DNA of 64,000 nucleotides from Pogonophryne albipinna (GCA_028583405.1 CM053251.1:3937271-4001270), one strand, 5' to 3'; positions 37,248 to 49,741 are shown, counted from the stretch's first letter. Program-made: numbers and translations. Notes: generated from the letters alone by a model not told the origin.

Positions 37248-39805
37248 ATGGTGAACCTGTCAGACTCCAAGTGGGAGGACTTCCATGTGATCACTGGAGC
37301 GTTAAAGATGTACTTCAGAGAGCTGCCGGAGCCTCTCTTCACCTACGCTCTCTTCCACGACTTCATCAGCGCAATCAGTACGTGAAACACACAGCTGCAC
37401 CACAACACCATCTGCAGTCATTCACGCATTAACTCTGAAGTCAGTCTACTGTCTGTAACACAGGAAGCCTCTCTGATGGCGCATTCCCACTGAAGGGCCT
37501 CGCACGGCTTAGTACGGTATAGTTAGGCCTTGGTAGGCCAGGCTCACTTTATGCTGCGTTTCCATTACAGTTTAGTAGCTGGGCAGTAACTATAGTAACG
37601 CAGTGTAGGCGGAGCCGTGACGTCATCTTCAATGCGAACCACAAAACCAACATCAGCCGTTAGCTGTTAGCACTCAGAGCTCACAGCTCCTCATATCTGT
37701 TCAGAAACTAGACAGAAGTTAAACAAGTACAAACCACAGACTGTCTGTGTCATGGCGAATACAGTCGCTGGTTTATTTATGTCTGTATAGACCGTTGTTG
37801 TGAGTGTGGACGGTCGGAGCATATATAACGTTAGCTTAGCCAAGCTCCATTCAGAAAACAAGCATTTTAAAAGGTTTTTCGCCTGCCGTCTGTCTGCAGA
37901 CTTGTCAAAGCATTAATTCATGGTTTTTACTAAGCGGTATCAGTATGTTGTTACTTCGGCATCATTTTGAAACCTGTATTACAATTAAATCACGGTCAAA
38001 TATGTTCATCTTGTTGTAGTTGTATTATCCTTTTATTTTGAGGAATTTCTTACAGTATGGAGATATTTTTGTTACAGATTCTTAAATACTTTATTGAGCA
38101 TTTATTAGGTATTTTAGCTTTTGGAGGAAGATATTGAATCCTTTTTTTGCTCCAATTAAGTACACTACTTTGATTTTGATTTGATGTACTTTATTAATCC
38201 CCGTGGGGAAATTGTTTCTCTGCATTTGACCCATCCTAGTGTTAGGAGCAGTGTGCTGCCATTTTGAACGGCGCCCGGCGCCACTACATCGTCATTGTTT
38301 CACTGACTAGGGTCATGTCAACAGCATATTAAGTTTCAATATTTCATACGCTGATGTTATTCCGATTTGAACAGCTTTCTTTGGACATACAGCACTTTCA
38401 GAATATGCGTTTAAATGTTGATGTTTTTAACACATTTTGCAACACAGCCTAGCAAACATCTAGCTTTTTGGTTGTTGTAAAAAAACAGTGATAAAGGAAT
38501 GGAAGCTCGTTAACTGCAAGTTGATAAGGAGGGGAAGTAAGCATCAATAGCAAGGCTGCATGTAGACTGGATTATTTTAGAAATACTCTTTTTAAATATC
38601 TTTGTAAACAGCGTAGTACTCATATTGTCTTTTATTAGGAATGAGTAAAACAATGTGCATATGTTGTGGATGTGGAAGCAGTGAAACAACAGAAGGAGGC
38701 ATGAGACTCTTTGATGAATCCAGATGATTCACTTTGATGAATGTTGTGTTTTCTGTTGTGCAGAGAGTCCAGACTACAAGCAGCGGGTTCAGTCCATTAA
38801 AGACCTGGTCCGACAGCTGCCCGTCTGCAACCACGACACCATGCAGACTCTCTTCAAGCACCTCAGGAAGTGAGAAAACACTCTCTTACTGCTCTATCAT
38901 TTAGTTTTCCTTTTCTTTTGCTTGCTGTGTATAATGCCGACAAATCAAATCACACTTTGTATGCCTTTCTCTGGCGACATCTGAGGCCTGAGGCATAATA
39001 TGTTTGAGTTGTCCGTCAGAAATAGCTTCCAAACATCTGTCCGTCTGTACGCCTCGTTCTCCTGAACATATTCCCAGGCATGCTTAGAGGGAACCTTTTC
39101 AGACGTGGCACACATGTGGACTGTGACTTAAAGATGGACTGATCAGAAATGTGCGATGAAAGCTAACTGCTAATTAGGACAATTTCACAAATATGATCAA
39201 AATAGGCTGATGACAATTTGGACGAATTTGGTTGAGGCATACGATCGTGACTCTGTAATACTAGTATAGCGGATTTATGAGTTGATAATAATTAAAGAAT
39301 ATTGAGTTTTAAACCATCATACATATCTGATTATAAATAAACGACAGCATTACGGAGCAGATTGTAAACAGTAGAGTATTTCTGAGAGAACTCTTTATAA
39401 CGTATCTGCAACCACAAATACTGTGAATATTTACTTCATTATGTGACCGTCGATGTTTCCTGTAGATATTTAATTGCAGTGTTACTGCACTGTTAGTGTA
39501 CAGTTTTGTTATTGTGCTGCTGTGTTTATTGTATTTTTGTAAATCTGGTCCAACAATTTCCTTCAGGATAAATAAAGTCTTATCTTATGTCAGGATTTAT
39601 TTTCAATTCCAAACGATGTGTCCTCTCCAGGGTGATCGAGCACGGCGAGGAGAACCGTATGACCACTCAGAGCGTGGCCATCGTGTACGGCCCCACGCTG
39701 CTGCGCCCCGAACAGGAGACGTGGAACATCGCGGTCCACATGGTGTACCAGAACCAGATCGTGGAGCTCATACTGCTGGAGTACGAGAACATTTTCGGCA
39801 GGTAG
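37248..39805 (+). pseudogene. arhgap12 3' fragment, unit 3, with a new in-frame ATG
   Basis: Exon 14 partial (to 37377), exon 15 (38764-38869) and exon 16 (39631-39805, TAG) are intact. The junction reads ATG (37248-37250) where unit 2 has AAG, directly in frame with [11 protein letters not shown]. If transcribed and spliced as in unit 1, this gives a continuous 136-residue product: the C-terminal part of RhoGAP without the arginine finger. The start context is weak at -3 (T) but has G at +4. No promoter is evident. I class it as a pseudogene, with the option that it is expressed as a short protein. Confidence 0.8.
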
Positions 39806-42757
39806 AGAGAGACGCTGGAGGACGAGCCTCTTGTTTTTCTCTCTCACTCTCCCAACGCAGAGCTCTTCCTAACCCAGCGTGGCCCTGCCGAACACAGCCT
39901 GGCTCGGATCGGCTCAGCTTCTCTTCATCTCAAATTGTAGTCACTGCTTTCTCCTCTCGTACAACCTCCGGACCAAAGCTATGCAAATGTGTCATAAACC
40001 AAACCATAGATGTATCTAACTAGCGACCAAGAAACAGGTTTGCACTTTTCAGTATCTCATGTTCTCCTGCAGCTGCGTTTGTGCCACTTTACTGCAGTAG
40101 TTGGCGTCCAAATGTCCGACACTGGATTCCTAATACAGCGCCATAAACGCCTCGTCTACTGCACAGAGACCAAAGCATCAGTTGGCTGGAAGTAAGAAGG
40201 AGGCGTCAGTGTTGGAGGTTGGAGACTGGACTGTATTGTATAACCTGTCACCACTCCTGTAAGAACCACACTGGGGAACCAAGAGAAGGAACTGCTGTGC
40301 TTGGCTTTAGACGTTTAGACACTAAGAGAAGCAACGTGGAGAAGAAGGGACGGAACGCTTTTATTTAGGAATGATATGAACATTTACTGCCCTTTCCGTT
40401 CAGTTCTCCCTTTGTCTTTCCTTTTATTTGAGCAGGAATGCTTCACCATCAAAATGACCACTTGTATATCAAATTACTCGACACGTGTTTTCTTAGGTTT
40501 TTGAAGATGTCGTTTTTCTTGTATCCCTCTACGGTAAGAAGAATTCAAAAAACTGTTTGATGAATTGACGTAAATTGGGACGTATTTTAAACACTTTATT
40601 TAAAAGCTCTCACATTTTGTGCAGTAAAGCTCAATTATCCCGTCACATGCTAGTAATTCCAATTTTTTATAAAACCTTATATTATAAAAGACATCAAAGT
40701 TTCACTTTTGAGCATTATTTGACCCTCCGTGAGACTAGTCATGTGGAAGTGCTTTAAATAGTAAGCTCTTAATGAAGAATTCAAGATAACATGGTGAATA
40801 ATTGTCATTCCTTTAAACGTTCCCCTTCTGCCTCTTTCCATCTCTCTCTTTGTTCTTCTTCCTGTATTCCTGAAACACTGGACCAGGGTCCTCTGAACAC
40901 ATGAGAGGCTTTCACTCTGTAATATATCTGCACGCCGCCTTCTCCATTTGGCTTTATGAACAAATCACCTTGCAGCAGCCAGAACTTGAAAAACAAATGG
41001 TACTCAGCTGTGTCTTTCCTTGACTCGTGGATATTAAATGTTAAGGCCGACCGTCTTTGAACCATGATTCCATTGATACATCTGTACAGTGTTTGTGTGT
41101 GTGCATGTGGACGAGGGGGGGGTGGACGGATGAATGGACTCGATGACAATATATTGTACAAATAGTGAATATAAATATGTATGCTTGGAATGTTAAAGAA
41201 TATGATAAGAGGGAGAAATCACTATTGTTGTGATCGTTGTGAGACCAACAGAGGAATAAAGTTCTGAACTGGGGACGTGGAGGTTTACCTGAGGTTCAGG
41301 TAAATGAAAGATTGTTTGAATGTAACTTTGGAGAGTAACTGTTGGCTTTACCAAACTGGAATAAAGACCTCTGATAAGAGATATTTCCAAAGGAGATATG
41401 TGTTGTTCTTTTACTTATGCAAACATTTACATCTGCGTTACATAAGCTCTATGTAATTCAGTGTGAGGATCAAGAAGGTGACTTGTCTGATGATCATGCG
41501 TGTTCAAATATCTGCATGCTTCTCCTGTATTTAATCCTTTATAGCTCACAATTTAAAAAAACAACAAAAAAAACATAAGGGACAAGACACAACATACAAT
41601 ATAGGTCAAACCTTTACAACTTCTACTTTCACGATTGATTTAGAAAGCAGAAGTTTATGGATATGTTTTAGTTTTTATAATTGACATACAAGATTACAAT
41701 GTGACTACAGTGTAAGTCAGTAGGTCAAAAGTCTCAGTAACATCTTGACTTCATATTTGATAAATTACACTATATATCTCATATCTGACTTCCCATTCAA
41801 TATATTAGATTTATTTTGTTCTAAATTGTATTCATCTGTCAGTAATGTCAGACAACTGTCAGATACACCCCCCAGTGTCTACTGATATGTTTGTTATAAA
41901 TGTGAAGAATATTTAGTCATGCAAAAAACATAATCTCTTTCAGTGTGCTATGACAACACACTTGTTATGGCTTTACATGTTGTGTTTCCATAAAGACAGA
42001 TCTGAGATAGCCTGAGGGTAGAGTGATTACATTAGTAATTATTTTATGAGCCACTGCCTATCTTAATTATGTGCCAATGCTTGGATGGACCAGCATGCAC
42101 AATGAGGTCCTAAAACAGGTAGGCCTACTTAGAAGTGGATACAGCCTAAATAAATCACATTCACCTTTGCTCTTCCTGCTAATGAGTTCCAGGTACACTT
42201 TTTGAGGGGTGTTTCTCTTCCTCTTAGCCACAGAAAATAAATCCTTGGAACATTTTTCTTTTTAATTCCAATGGTTTGGTGATTAGCAGTGGGTGGGTGT
42301 TGTCTTGTGGCTGAAATTAGGCTATAAAGCTTGTGGCAAAACATGTCACCAAGATGGGTGCATGCAGAGATCCTCGGGCTGCAAGAAATATGGATTTGAA
42401 CTAGGAATACTTTTTTATGTGCTTATACTTCTAAGATACAAGTAGGTCTACAGTATGGGCACTTCCAAAAAGGGATTTTCAACATTGCTGATCCACAAAG
42501 CCTGTCATTTATTTCAACTCATCAAGTGGAGGTTTATTAAGAAGTGTTTAAGTTTTTCTCCCGAGTTTAGAAACAAGAAAGAATACATTTTGAAACCAGT
42601 AAACTTGAATAAGAACACAAATATTAATCGGACGTGTCTCCCAGTGTAAAAAAAAATGGCAAAATATCATGTTTCTGTGTTGCTTCAATGGTTAGCTTAA
42701 GCTGCTAATGTGTCAGTGTCAGTGTTAAGCTTACTGGGTTACCACGGTAGCCAGTTT

Positions 42758-43451
42758 GCAGTGACGTGCGGTGAGGTTCATGGCTGGTGAGGCACTGACT
42801 CTTTCAGAGTCAGATTTACAAATATTATATTTTGACCTTAATCGAAATGTTCGGTTATTTTCAAAAGCTTTTTTAGTCTGATGCTTCGATTCATTTTAAA
42901 CAGACTGTTCAACAAAAGGATACCCAAAATCTAAATATTGGATTGTTCTTTCTTAGTAAGATCCCATTTTCATTACAATTGTGGTCTTACCTTGACTTGA
43001 AGATGAAGTCCATGCTTTCCTTCTGGACAACAATCTCCATTACATTTTTGTAAAAGTCCTCCTTATCTTCCTCTAGTTTCAAAAGTCTAGTTTGTTGTTT
43101 GCGTCTACCGTCTCTGCGTAGAATAACAGTAGCTACAAGAACCTGTGGGCTCACGTTCGCCCCCTTCAGTGCGGCAGAGGTTATGGCTGCCTCCCCTGGT
43201 GCTTTTTTCATTGCCGTTGTATGATGAGACCAGCGAGCCTAAATATCATATATACGTGAAATAAGTTATTTAGAGACTATGGATGGCGAGGATAAATGTA
43301 ATAAAGGGATCTACAAACATTACATTGGTGACATACAGTGAGATGGTGCAGGCATGCGCTTAGGGCCCGCTTTCCAGACAGTTTCTGTGGGGTGACGCAT
43401 TCTGAGGTGAGGCAGAGCTCATCTGTGCCTCACCTCACCACACAGTAACTG
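42758..43451. mobile_element. DNA-transposon-like insertion specific to unit 3
   Basis: The left edge CAGTGACGTGCGGTGAGG and the right edge CCTCACCTCACCACACAGT are imperfect inverted repeats, with further GTGAGGCA words inside both. The unit 1 sequence GCCAGTTTG breaks off exactly at the left edge. A minus-strand frame of 74 codons at 42987-43211 has no recognisable domain. Class not assigned. Confidence 0.4.
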
Positions 43452-43888
43452 GCTTGAGCGCGCTCACAAAATAAGTGCCCGCACTACATTAGTGCCCGTG
43501 CTCCAGCCAGTTACAAGTGCAGTACATGCTATAAAGCCGTGGAAGGCGGGAGTTTATAAACCAAAGAGTAACCGCCCTTACGGGACGCTGTAATAAGTAA
43601 AGCGAACGCACCCGCAAGGACACCTGGCGTCTTATTGGTTGAGGGATTTTGACAGGATTGTTGCACAAAAGTTTCGAGCGCGCACAGAATAAATCTGAGA
43701 GCAGAAAAAATCTGTAAACAGCAATATATCTGAGTGCAAGCGTACAGTTTGAGCAGAAGCAGAGCAAATCTAAGTGCAAGCAGGCACTATTTGAGTGCGA
43801 GGACAGGGTTTGAGGGAAAGAAATCAATAAAGTATGCTCTCAAATTTAAATACCACGCTCTTGAATAAAGATAGGGAATAACCCCCAT
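43452..43888. repeat. Unclassified repeat joined to the unit 3 insertion
   Basis: Contains a GTAACTGGCT / AGCCAGTTAC inverted pair (about 43446 and 43504) and a GAGTGCAAG/GAGTGCGAG series near 43733-43800. It ends just before ACAGTCCAGCCGTGAAG, where homology with unit 1 resumes. No gene is seen. Confidence 0.35.
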
Positions 43889-44635
43889 AACAGTCCAGCC
43901 GTGAAGACATCTACGTGACCATTTTGAGATTTCTTCAAATGCCGTTGCCATAGCAACACAATGCTCACCATGAAACACGGTTTTCTCATAACTTCAGTGA
44001 AAATGCTCCAAACGGCCCAAAACTTCACAGGTTTGGTAACGATGCAGCCATCAACACATCTAAGTGCATTATGGGGTTTCATCAAATGCCGTTGCCATGG
44101 CGACAGATCACTCGCCATCAAGTTAGTTCAAAAGTTTGCAGTTAAAAATATTCTGCTGCTTTTCAAAGCCTTTTTACTTTATTTTCTATTCTTAATAGAC
44201 ATTCATTCACTACTACGTAAATCTGATATCTAACTCCTTCAGCCTACTTTCAGCGACAGAAACCATTCAACTATTACATTATTCAGCTATTTCAGGACAT
44301 TGAGGCTATACATTTTGTTGTTTATACCTTTTTTAAACCTGTTCTTTTAAATATTAAGCTTTTTCACTATTTTTCCTACTCTTCCAGTTTAACATTTCAC
44401 TTTCAAAGTCATTGCAATGCATTTGAGCTGTAACAATTCTGATTCAAATCATTTCACTTTTCTGCATTTCTCCGCTAAGTTCAGCAACACACTGACTTGG
44501 TCTCTGTAGCTAAAAGCAGCTACCATTCAACTAATAAAATATTCAGCTTTTTCTGCATTTTCAATTAAATTCAGCAACAAATGTTCACAGTTTACAGCAT
44601 TTACACGCATTTTCAGCAGGAAATGCATTTTCTAG
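43889..44635 (+). mobile_element. Helentron-like element, 3' part (unit 3)
   Basis: Copy of 22794-23549 with X-box-like palindromes at 43944 and 44091 and the CTAG end at 44632-44635. Confidence 0.5.
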
Positions 44636-45153
44636 TTCTACTACTCCAACTACTACTACTTCTAATACAACTATGTTGTATGTACTTACTGTACATTCAA
44701 CTATTAAATCAATCAGCTATTTCAGTACATTGAGGCTATACATTTACAGTAGAGGAAATAAGTATTTGATCCCCTGCAGAATTTGTAAGTTTACCCACTT
44801 ATTTTACAACTAAAAGCTCTCTTCAAATGTAGAGCAGGTTGAAGGGAGGCTCCGTTTGTAAATGAGGAAACAGGTCAGAGTGTCAGCGCTGCTCCTCCTC
44901 CTGGAATGAGTCAGTGTTTGATAAGCCCTCTCTCTTCTTCCTGCTCTCAGACACAGCCAGCTCCACTCTGTATTTCCTGGTTCCTCCCCTTTAGATGCAC
45001 ACTGAGTAGGATGGGTGTAACCAACACATGGGTAAAGTACAAGAGCTGATAGGCCACATTCACTGCACACACACATGCTGTTCAGATCACAGCTCACATA
45101 GTTTCAGGTTTCAGGAAGTGAAACTCAGACACTCGCTGCCACTGAGAGGAGAA

Positions 45154-46812
45154 ATGGCGCAGAAAGGAGTTCAGCTGGACCGGGAAACCTTCTCTTGTTC
45201 GATCTGTCTGGATCTACTGAAGGATCCGGTGGCTACTCCCTGTGGACACAGCTACTGCATGAAGTGTATTAAAGGCTTCTGGGATGGAGAGGATGAGAAG
45301 AAGATCCACAGCTGCCCTCAGTGTAGGCAGAGCTTCACACCGAGGCCTGTCCTGCTGAAAAACACCATGTTAGCAGCTTTAGTGGAGGAGCTGAAGAAGA
45401 CTGGACTCCAAGCTGCTCCTGCTGATCTCTGCTATGCTGGAGCTGAAGATGTGGCCTGTGATGTCTGCACTGGGAGGAAACTGAGAGCCTGTAAGTCCTG
45501 CCTCGTGTGCCTGGCCTCTTATTGTGAGAAACACCTCCAGCGTCATTATGACGTACCTCCATTAAAGAAACACAAGCTGGTGGAGCCCTCCAAGAATCCC
45601 CAGGAGAACATCTGCTCTCGTCACGAGGAGGTGATGAAGATGTTCTGCCGCACTGATCAGCAGTGTATCTGTTATCTCTGCTCTGTGGACGAACACAAAG
45701 GCCACGACACGGTGTCAGCTTTAGCAGAGAGGACTGAGAGGCAGAGAGAGCTGGAGGGGAGTCGATTAAACATCCAGCAGAGAATCCAGGACAGAGAGAA
45801 GGAGGTGAAGCTGCTTCAGCAGGAGGTGGAGGCCGTCAATGGCTCTGCTGATAAAGCAGTGGAGGACAGTGAGAAGACGTTCACTAAGCTGATCCGTCTC
45901 ATGGAGAGAAGAAGCTCTGATGTGAAGCAGCAGGTCAGATCCCAGCAGAAGAGAGAAGTGAGTCGAGTCAGAGAGCTCCAGGAGAAGCTGGAGCAGGAGA
46001 TGGCTGAGCTGAAGAGGAGAGACGCTGAGCTGAAGCTGCTGTCTCACACAGAGGATCACAACCAGTTTCTGCACAGCTACCCCTCACTGCCAGCCCTCAG
46101 TGAACCTACACACTCCTCCAGCATCAACATCCGTCCTCTGAGCTACTTTGAGGACGTGACGGCGGCCCTGTCAGCAGTCAGAGACAAACTACAGGACGTC
46201 CTGAGAGAGGAATGGACAAACGTCTCACCGACTGAAGTGGATGTTTTACTGTCAGCAGCAGAGCCCACCACCAGAGCTGGGTTCTTAAAATATTCACAGG
46301 AGATCACACTGGATCCAAACACAGCATACACACAGCTGTTATTATCTGAGGGGAGCAGAAAAGCAACATTCATGGGACAACATCAGTCTTATTCTCGTCA
46401 CCCAGACAGATTCACTGATTATTCTCAGGTCCTGAGTAGAGAGAGTTTGACTGGACGTTGTTACTGGGAGGTGGAGCGGAGAGGGGGAGGAGTTTCTGTA
46501 GCAGTCGCATACAAGAATATCAGCAGAGCAGGGAGTGGATGTGGATTTGGACTCAATGACAAATCTTGGTCCTTAGATTGTAACCAAAACAGTTATACAT
46601 TTCGTCACAACAGTATCAACACTCCCGTCTCAGGTCCTCTGTCCTCCAGAGTAGGAGTGTACCTGGATCACAGAGCAGGTATTCTGTCCTTCTACAGCAT
46701 CTCTGAAACCATGTCTCTCCTCCACAGAGTCCAGACCACATTCACTCAGCTGCTACATGCTGGAGTTTGGCTTGGTTGTGGAGACACAGCTGAGTTTTGT
46801 AAACTGAAATAG
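45154..46812 (+). CDS. TRIM-C: TRIM16/25-like E3 ligase, third copy
   Basis: Intact single exon, 552 residues, with the same domain order and complete zinc ligands as the other copies. The frame stays open 126 bp upstream to an ATG at 45028, but that leader is interrupted by an indel in unit 1 and has no protein conservation, so I start at 45154. Differences from TRIM-A by eye: about 13 in RING, B-boxes and coiled coil together, and about 23 in the PRY/SPRY, including TFRHNSIN and the C-terminal loop WLGCGDTAEF. B-box changes (YCEKHLQRH, KNPQEN) leave the metal ligands intact. Expected role as for the family: a RING ligase whose B30.2 domain selects the target. Confidence 0.95.
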   Translation: MAQKGVQLDRETFSCSICLDLLKDPVATPCGHSYCMKCIKGFWDGEDEKKIHSCPQCRQSFTPRPVLLKNTMLAALVEELKKTGLQAAPADLCYAGAEDVACDVCTGRKLRACKSCLVCLASYCEKHLQRHYDVPPLKKHKLVEPSKNPQENICSRHEEVMKMFCRTDQQCICYLCSVDEHKGHDTVSALAERTERQRELEGSRLNIQQRIQDREKEVKLLQQEVEAVNGSADKAVEDSEKTFTKLIRLMERRSSDVKQQVRSQQKREVSRVRELQEKLEQEMAELKRRDAELKLLSHTEDHNQFLHSYPSLPALSEPTHSSSINIRPLSYFEDVTAALSAVRDKLQDVLREEWTNVSPTEVDVLLSAAEPTTRAGFLKYSQEITLDPNTAYTQLLLSEGSRKATFMGQHQSYSRHPDRFTDYSQVLSRESLTGRCYWEVERRGGGVSVAVAYKNISRAGSGCGFGLNDKSWSLDCNQNSYTFRHNSINTPVSGPLSSRVGVYLDHRAGILSFYSISETMSLLHRVQTTFTQLLHAGVWLGCGDTAEFCKLK

Positions 46813-47674
46813 CCTGAAGTCATTTGAGGAACTCTTCTACTTCTTAAACTCATTGTGTCCATCATTGTTGCTGAGAGCTGATTGTTCATGTCTTCACTGC
46901 ACAGAGATCAGCTGTCAATCAAACATTATGGGATGTGCTTTAACATCTTCTCATGAGTTGTTCTGTAGATGTTGGAGTTTCTTTAGGCGGCGCTCCTTCC
47001 TGTGTCTGTTTAGCCATGGAGGCTGTCACTGCTCAGGAGGATTCCTGTTAACCTCAACTCAGATTTCTCTGCATGGAAATGTAAACTTTGCTCTAAATAT
47101 GTGTTGAATATCGATATTGATGTATTTGTATGTTGTTGTTTCTCTTGTAAAGCACGAGAGAGAGAAAGCACCAGAGCTTCTTTCATTGTAGATATTTTAT
47201 TCTGGCCACTTTCTCAACAGACATTTATAATCACATGTATTATTTTGACAGATTATATATTATTGTTGTTCCCAAATTAAGTAACAAATGAGTTCCCAGA
47301 TGGTTTTAACACTTATTTCATCATTAAATGTTTATTTAAAATGATATTACTTCCTGTCATGATCATAATCAATAAGTCAATCATTTATTATTCTCCTGTC
47401 AATAGCTTAGAGTCTTTGCTTGGGAAATACATTGTATAATATTACAGTTATTGTTTTGCAGACTAATTGTTGTTGTTGTTGTTGTTGTTGTTGTCCAAAT
47501 AGAAAGTGGGTTCTCTGATGTTTTATAGAACATTAATTATCATGATTATAATCATTTCTGATTCTGTTTGAAATAGCTGAGATTCTGATTGTGTGGATGA
47601 AGTGAATCTGATCATGAAATCATTGAACAGACTTTACTGATGGGATGTGTGATCAAATTAAATGTTTGGATATT

Positions 47675-47680
47675 AATAAA
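47675..47680 (+). terminator. Poly(A) signal of TRIM-C
   Basis: AATAAA in the copied 3' UTR, about 860 bp after the stop codon. Confidence 0.6.
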
Positions 47681-47734
47681 GGTTTGTCTTTCAAAAATAA
47701 AAAAGGATGTTCTTCTTGTATAATGTCCAAGGTG

Positions 47735-47882
47735 CCATAACATTTAACAATTTTCATTCAAATGATTTCACTTTTCTACATTTCTCCGCTAAGTTCAGCA
47801 GTTTGTAGCTAAAAGCAGTCACCATTCAACTGTTACAATATTCAGCTTTTTCTGCATTTTCAGCCGGAAATGCATTTTCTAG
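47735..47882 (+). mobile_element. Helentron-like 3' end downstream of TRIM-C
   Basis: Copy of 26650-26802; CTAG end at 47879-47882 followed by T. Confidence 0.5.
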
Positions 47883-48236
47883 TCGAACTTCAACTGCCTT
47901 CCTCCATGAAACTACCAGCTTTCTGTGGTGAGTATTTCACTATATTTAAATGTGTATACTTGTGGAAGCCCATTCTCTAAAAAGGAAAGTTGCATAGTTA
48001 ACAATGGTGAAAGTAACTTAGTACATTTACTCAAGTAATCTAGCCTACTTAAGTATAATTCGGGTACTTCTACTTCCACATCGTTAATCCAAATCTGCAT
48101 ATGAACTAAAGGTATTAAAGAAATGTAGTGCAGTAAAAGTACACAATTGACCTCTGATATGTAGTGGGGTAGCAATACAATTACGCAAGTAAAGTAAAAG
48201 TACCTAAAAGATGAATTTTGAATTAATGTGTTTATA

Positions 48237-48237
<1 letters not shown>

Positions 48238-48282
<45 letters not shown>
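48238..48282. repeat. (AT)n microsatellite
   Basis: About 22 AT units. Units 1 and 2 have only a short GATATATATTT at the same place, so the tract expanded in unit 3. Confidence 0.95.
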
Positions 48283-48286
<4 letters not shown>

Positions 48287-48566
48287 CCAACCATATTACG
48301 TCCAAAACAGTCGGGCATTGTTTCTGATAGCAACGTTTCTGATAGGGCCGTGGGTGTAAAGCCAGCCTACATTTCCGATATTACGTCATATCGGACGCAA
48401 ATCTGGATCAGCTCCGTTGTAGCCCCGTGTTTAGAGATTTGGGTACGGAGGAAAAAAGAGAGGGTTTTATTTTCTGACGCTGCGTGAGTTCCCCGACACA
48501 CCGCGGACACATCTTTATGTATAAAAGACATCAAAAAGTGCATTTTGCCTGATAGGTCCCCTTTAA
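48283..48566. mobile_element. 5'-truncated TTAA-type MITE
   Basis: The right end reads ATAGGTCCCCTTTAA, like the TTAA-flanked family ends elsewhere in the window. Internal words (CCGATATTACGTCATATCGG) are characteristic of a common fish MITE. The left end runs into the AT microsatellite. Frames inside are not genes. Confidence 0.55.
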
Positions 48567-48799
48567 ACAACTCATGTATTTTCTAATGATACAAACAGGA
48601 TAATATCATATTTTATAATAATACAACTCTTACATAAGAGGCATTCTGCACTAAGAGTACTTTTACTTTTGATACCTGAGTACATTTAGCTGATAATACT
48701 TCTGCCCAATAGACACTAAATAAATAAGTCTTTGGAAAGTTCAACACTTTTCTTCTGTGGCAGTCTCAACCTGCATGGCACTAAAATAATATATTAAAA

Positions 48800-49741
48800 C
48801 TCTTGAACTTTTTAAAAGCAAAAAAATACAATTTTCAGGATTCGATTCCAATCAAAAACCTCATTAAAAGCAACTTTTGCAATGCAGATGCTCGAAGAGG
48901 CAACGATATTGAGGCGCATTGATTCAGATGAGATCTTGATGTGTTTTTTTTGGGTTAAACCTTGATAATAGATTTCTTTTTTTTACCAGAGACTTCCTGG
49001 TGATATGAGGAAAATGAAAAGCAATTTGTAGGGGGCAAAGGTTTCTTTTTATGCCTCAGTGAAAATATCTTCTGTTTTGGAGAAATCGCAAACGTTTGAC
49101 TTTTCTGCCTGCTGTTTTCTGGCATCTAATTGAGCATTGTATTACTCCTATGCATTGCATCCACAGAAAAGTGTATATGAAATGCAGATCAAATCTATCA
49201 GATATCTAGGCATTTTATTTACAACAGGCGAACTCCCAAGCTGATTCGTTGTATCACTTCAAACCTTTAATCAAAATAAGCCCTGATGGAAAGTTATCTT
49301 CTAAAATGCAATGCTGCCTATTTCTTGGACTTTACAGCCCGCTATCACAGCATTCGAGGAAGCACACGTACTGTTAGTGAGATCAGACAGATCCATGAGG
49401 CTCAGATGCTCTGATGTTACTGACATGATGTGCAGACTTCTATATGTCTTTCTCAACATTTGATACGATGTTTTCTTCAGAAACACAGACCGAAGAGATT
49501 TCTCTTGTTGGATGCAACTTTATGGGCAGCAGCACTGGTCATCAAAGTAGGCTTGGTTTGTACAGTCACTCAGCATGCTATCCACTACAGTGAAAAAAAA
49601 CACGGATGGATTTTTATCTGTTCTCAGTTACAGATTGGGATGTTGTCCGTTCACTGACGTCAGAGTGAGAAAACAACCAAAGAGACTCTGTTGATCACTT
49701 GTTTGTTAGTGTTTAAAAAGAGGGATCAAACACACTCACCA
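48800..49741. other. Unduplicated intergenic DNA; no gene recognised
   Basis: Only short frames on either strand, with no domain or splice support. Confidence 0.5.

Larger units (their letters stand above)
27480..37249 (+). repeat. Segmental duplication unit 2 of 3 (arhgap12 tail + TRIM-B)
   Basis: The left junction joins TRIM-downstream sequence to exon 14 of arhgap12 at a GGTGAACC word. It is the shortest unit (9.77 kb): the spacer present in units 1 and 3 is deleted between 31965 and the retrotransposon fragment at 31986. Confidence 0.93.
37250..48790 (+). repeat. Segmental duplication unit 3 of 3 (arhgap12 tail + TRIM-C)
   Basis: Starts at the same GGTGAACC junction as unit 2. The right edge is near 48774-48790, where GCATGGCACTAAAATAA, found just before units 2 and 3, meets unduplicated sequence. 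Unit 3 has its own 1.1-kb insertion (42758-43888) in place of the LTR region, and an AT-repeat/MITE insertion near its end. Confidence 0.9.

Noticed and set aside
43261..43460. Possible host exon near a GC-rich stretch in unit 3
   Set aside because: It lies within the unit 3-specific transposon-like insertion and shows no splice-supported frame.
45028..45153. N-terminal extension of TRIM-C (and the 12-codon extension of TRIM-B)
   Set aside because: The leader has a 1-bp indel in unit 1 and no protein conservation; MAQKG is common to all three copies.
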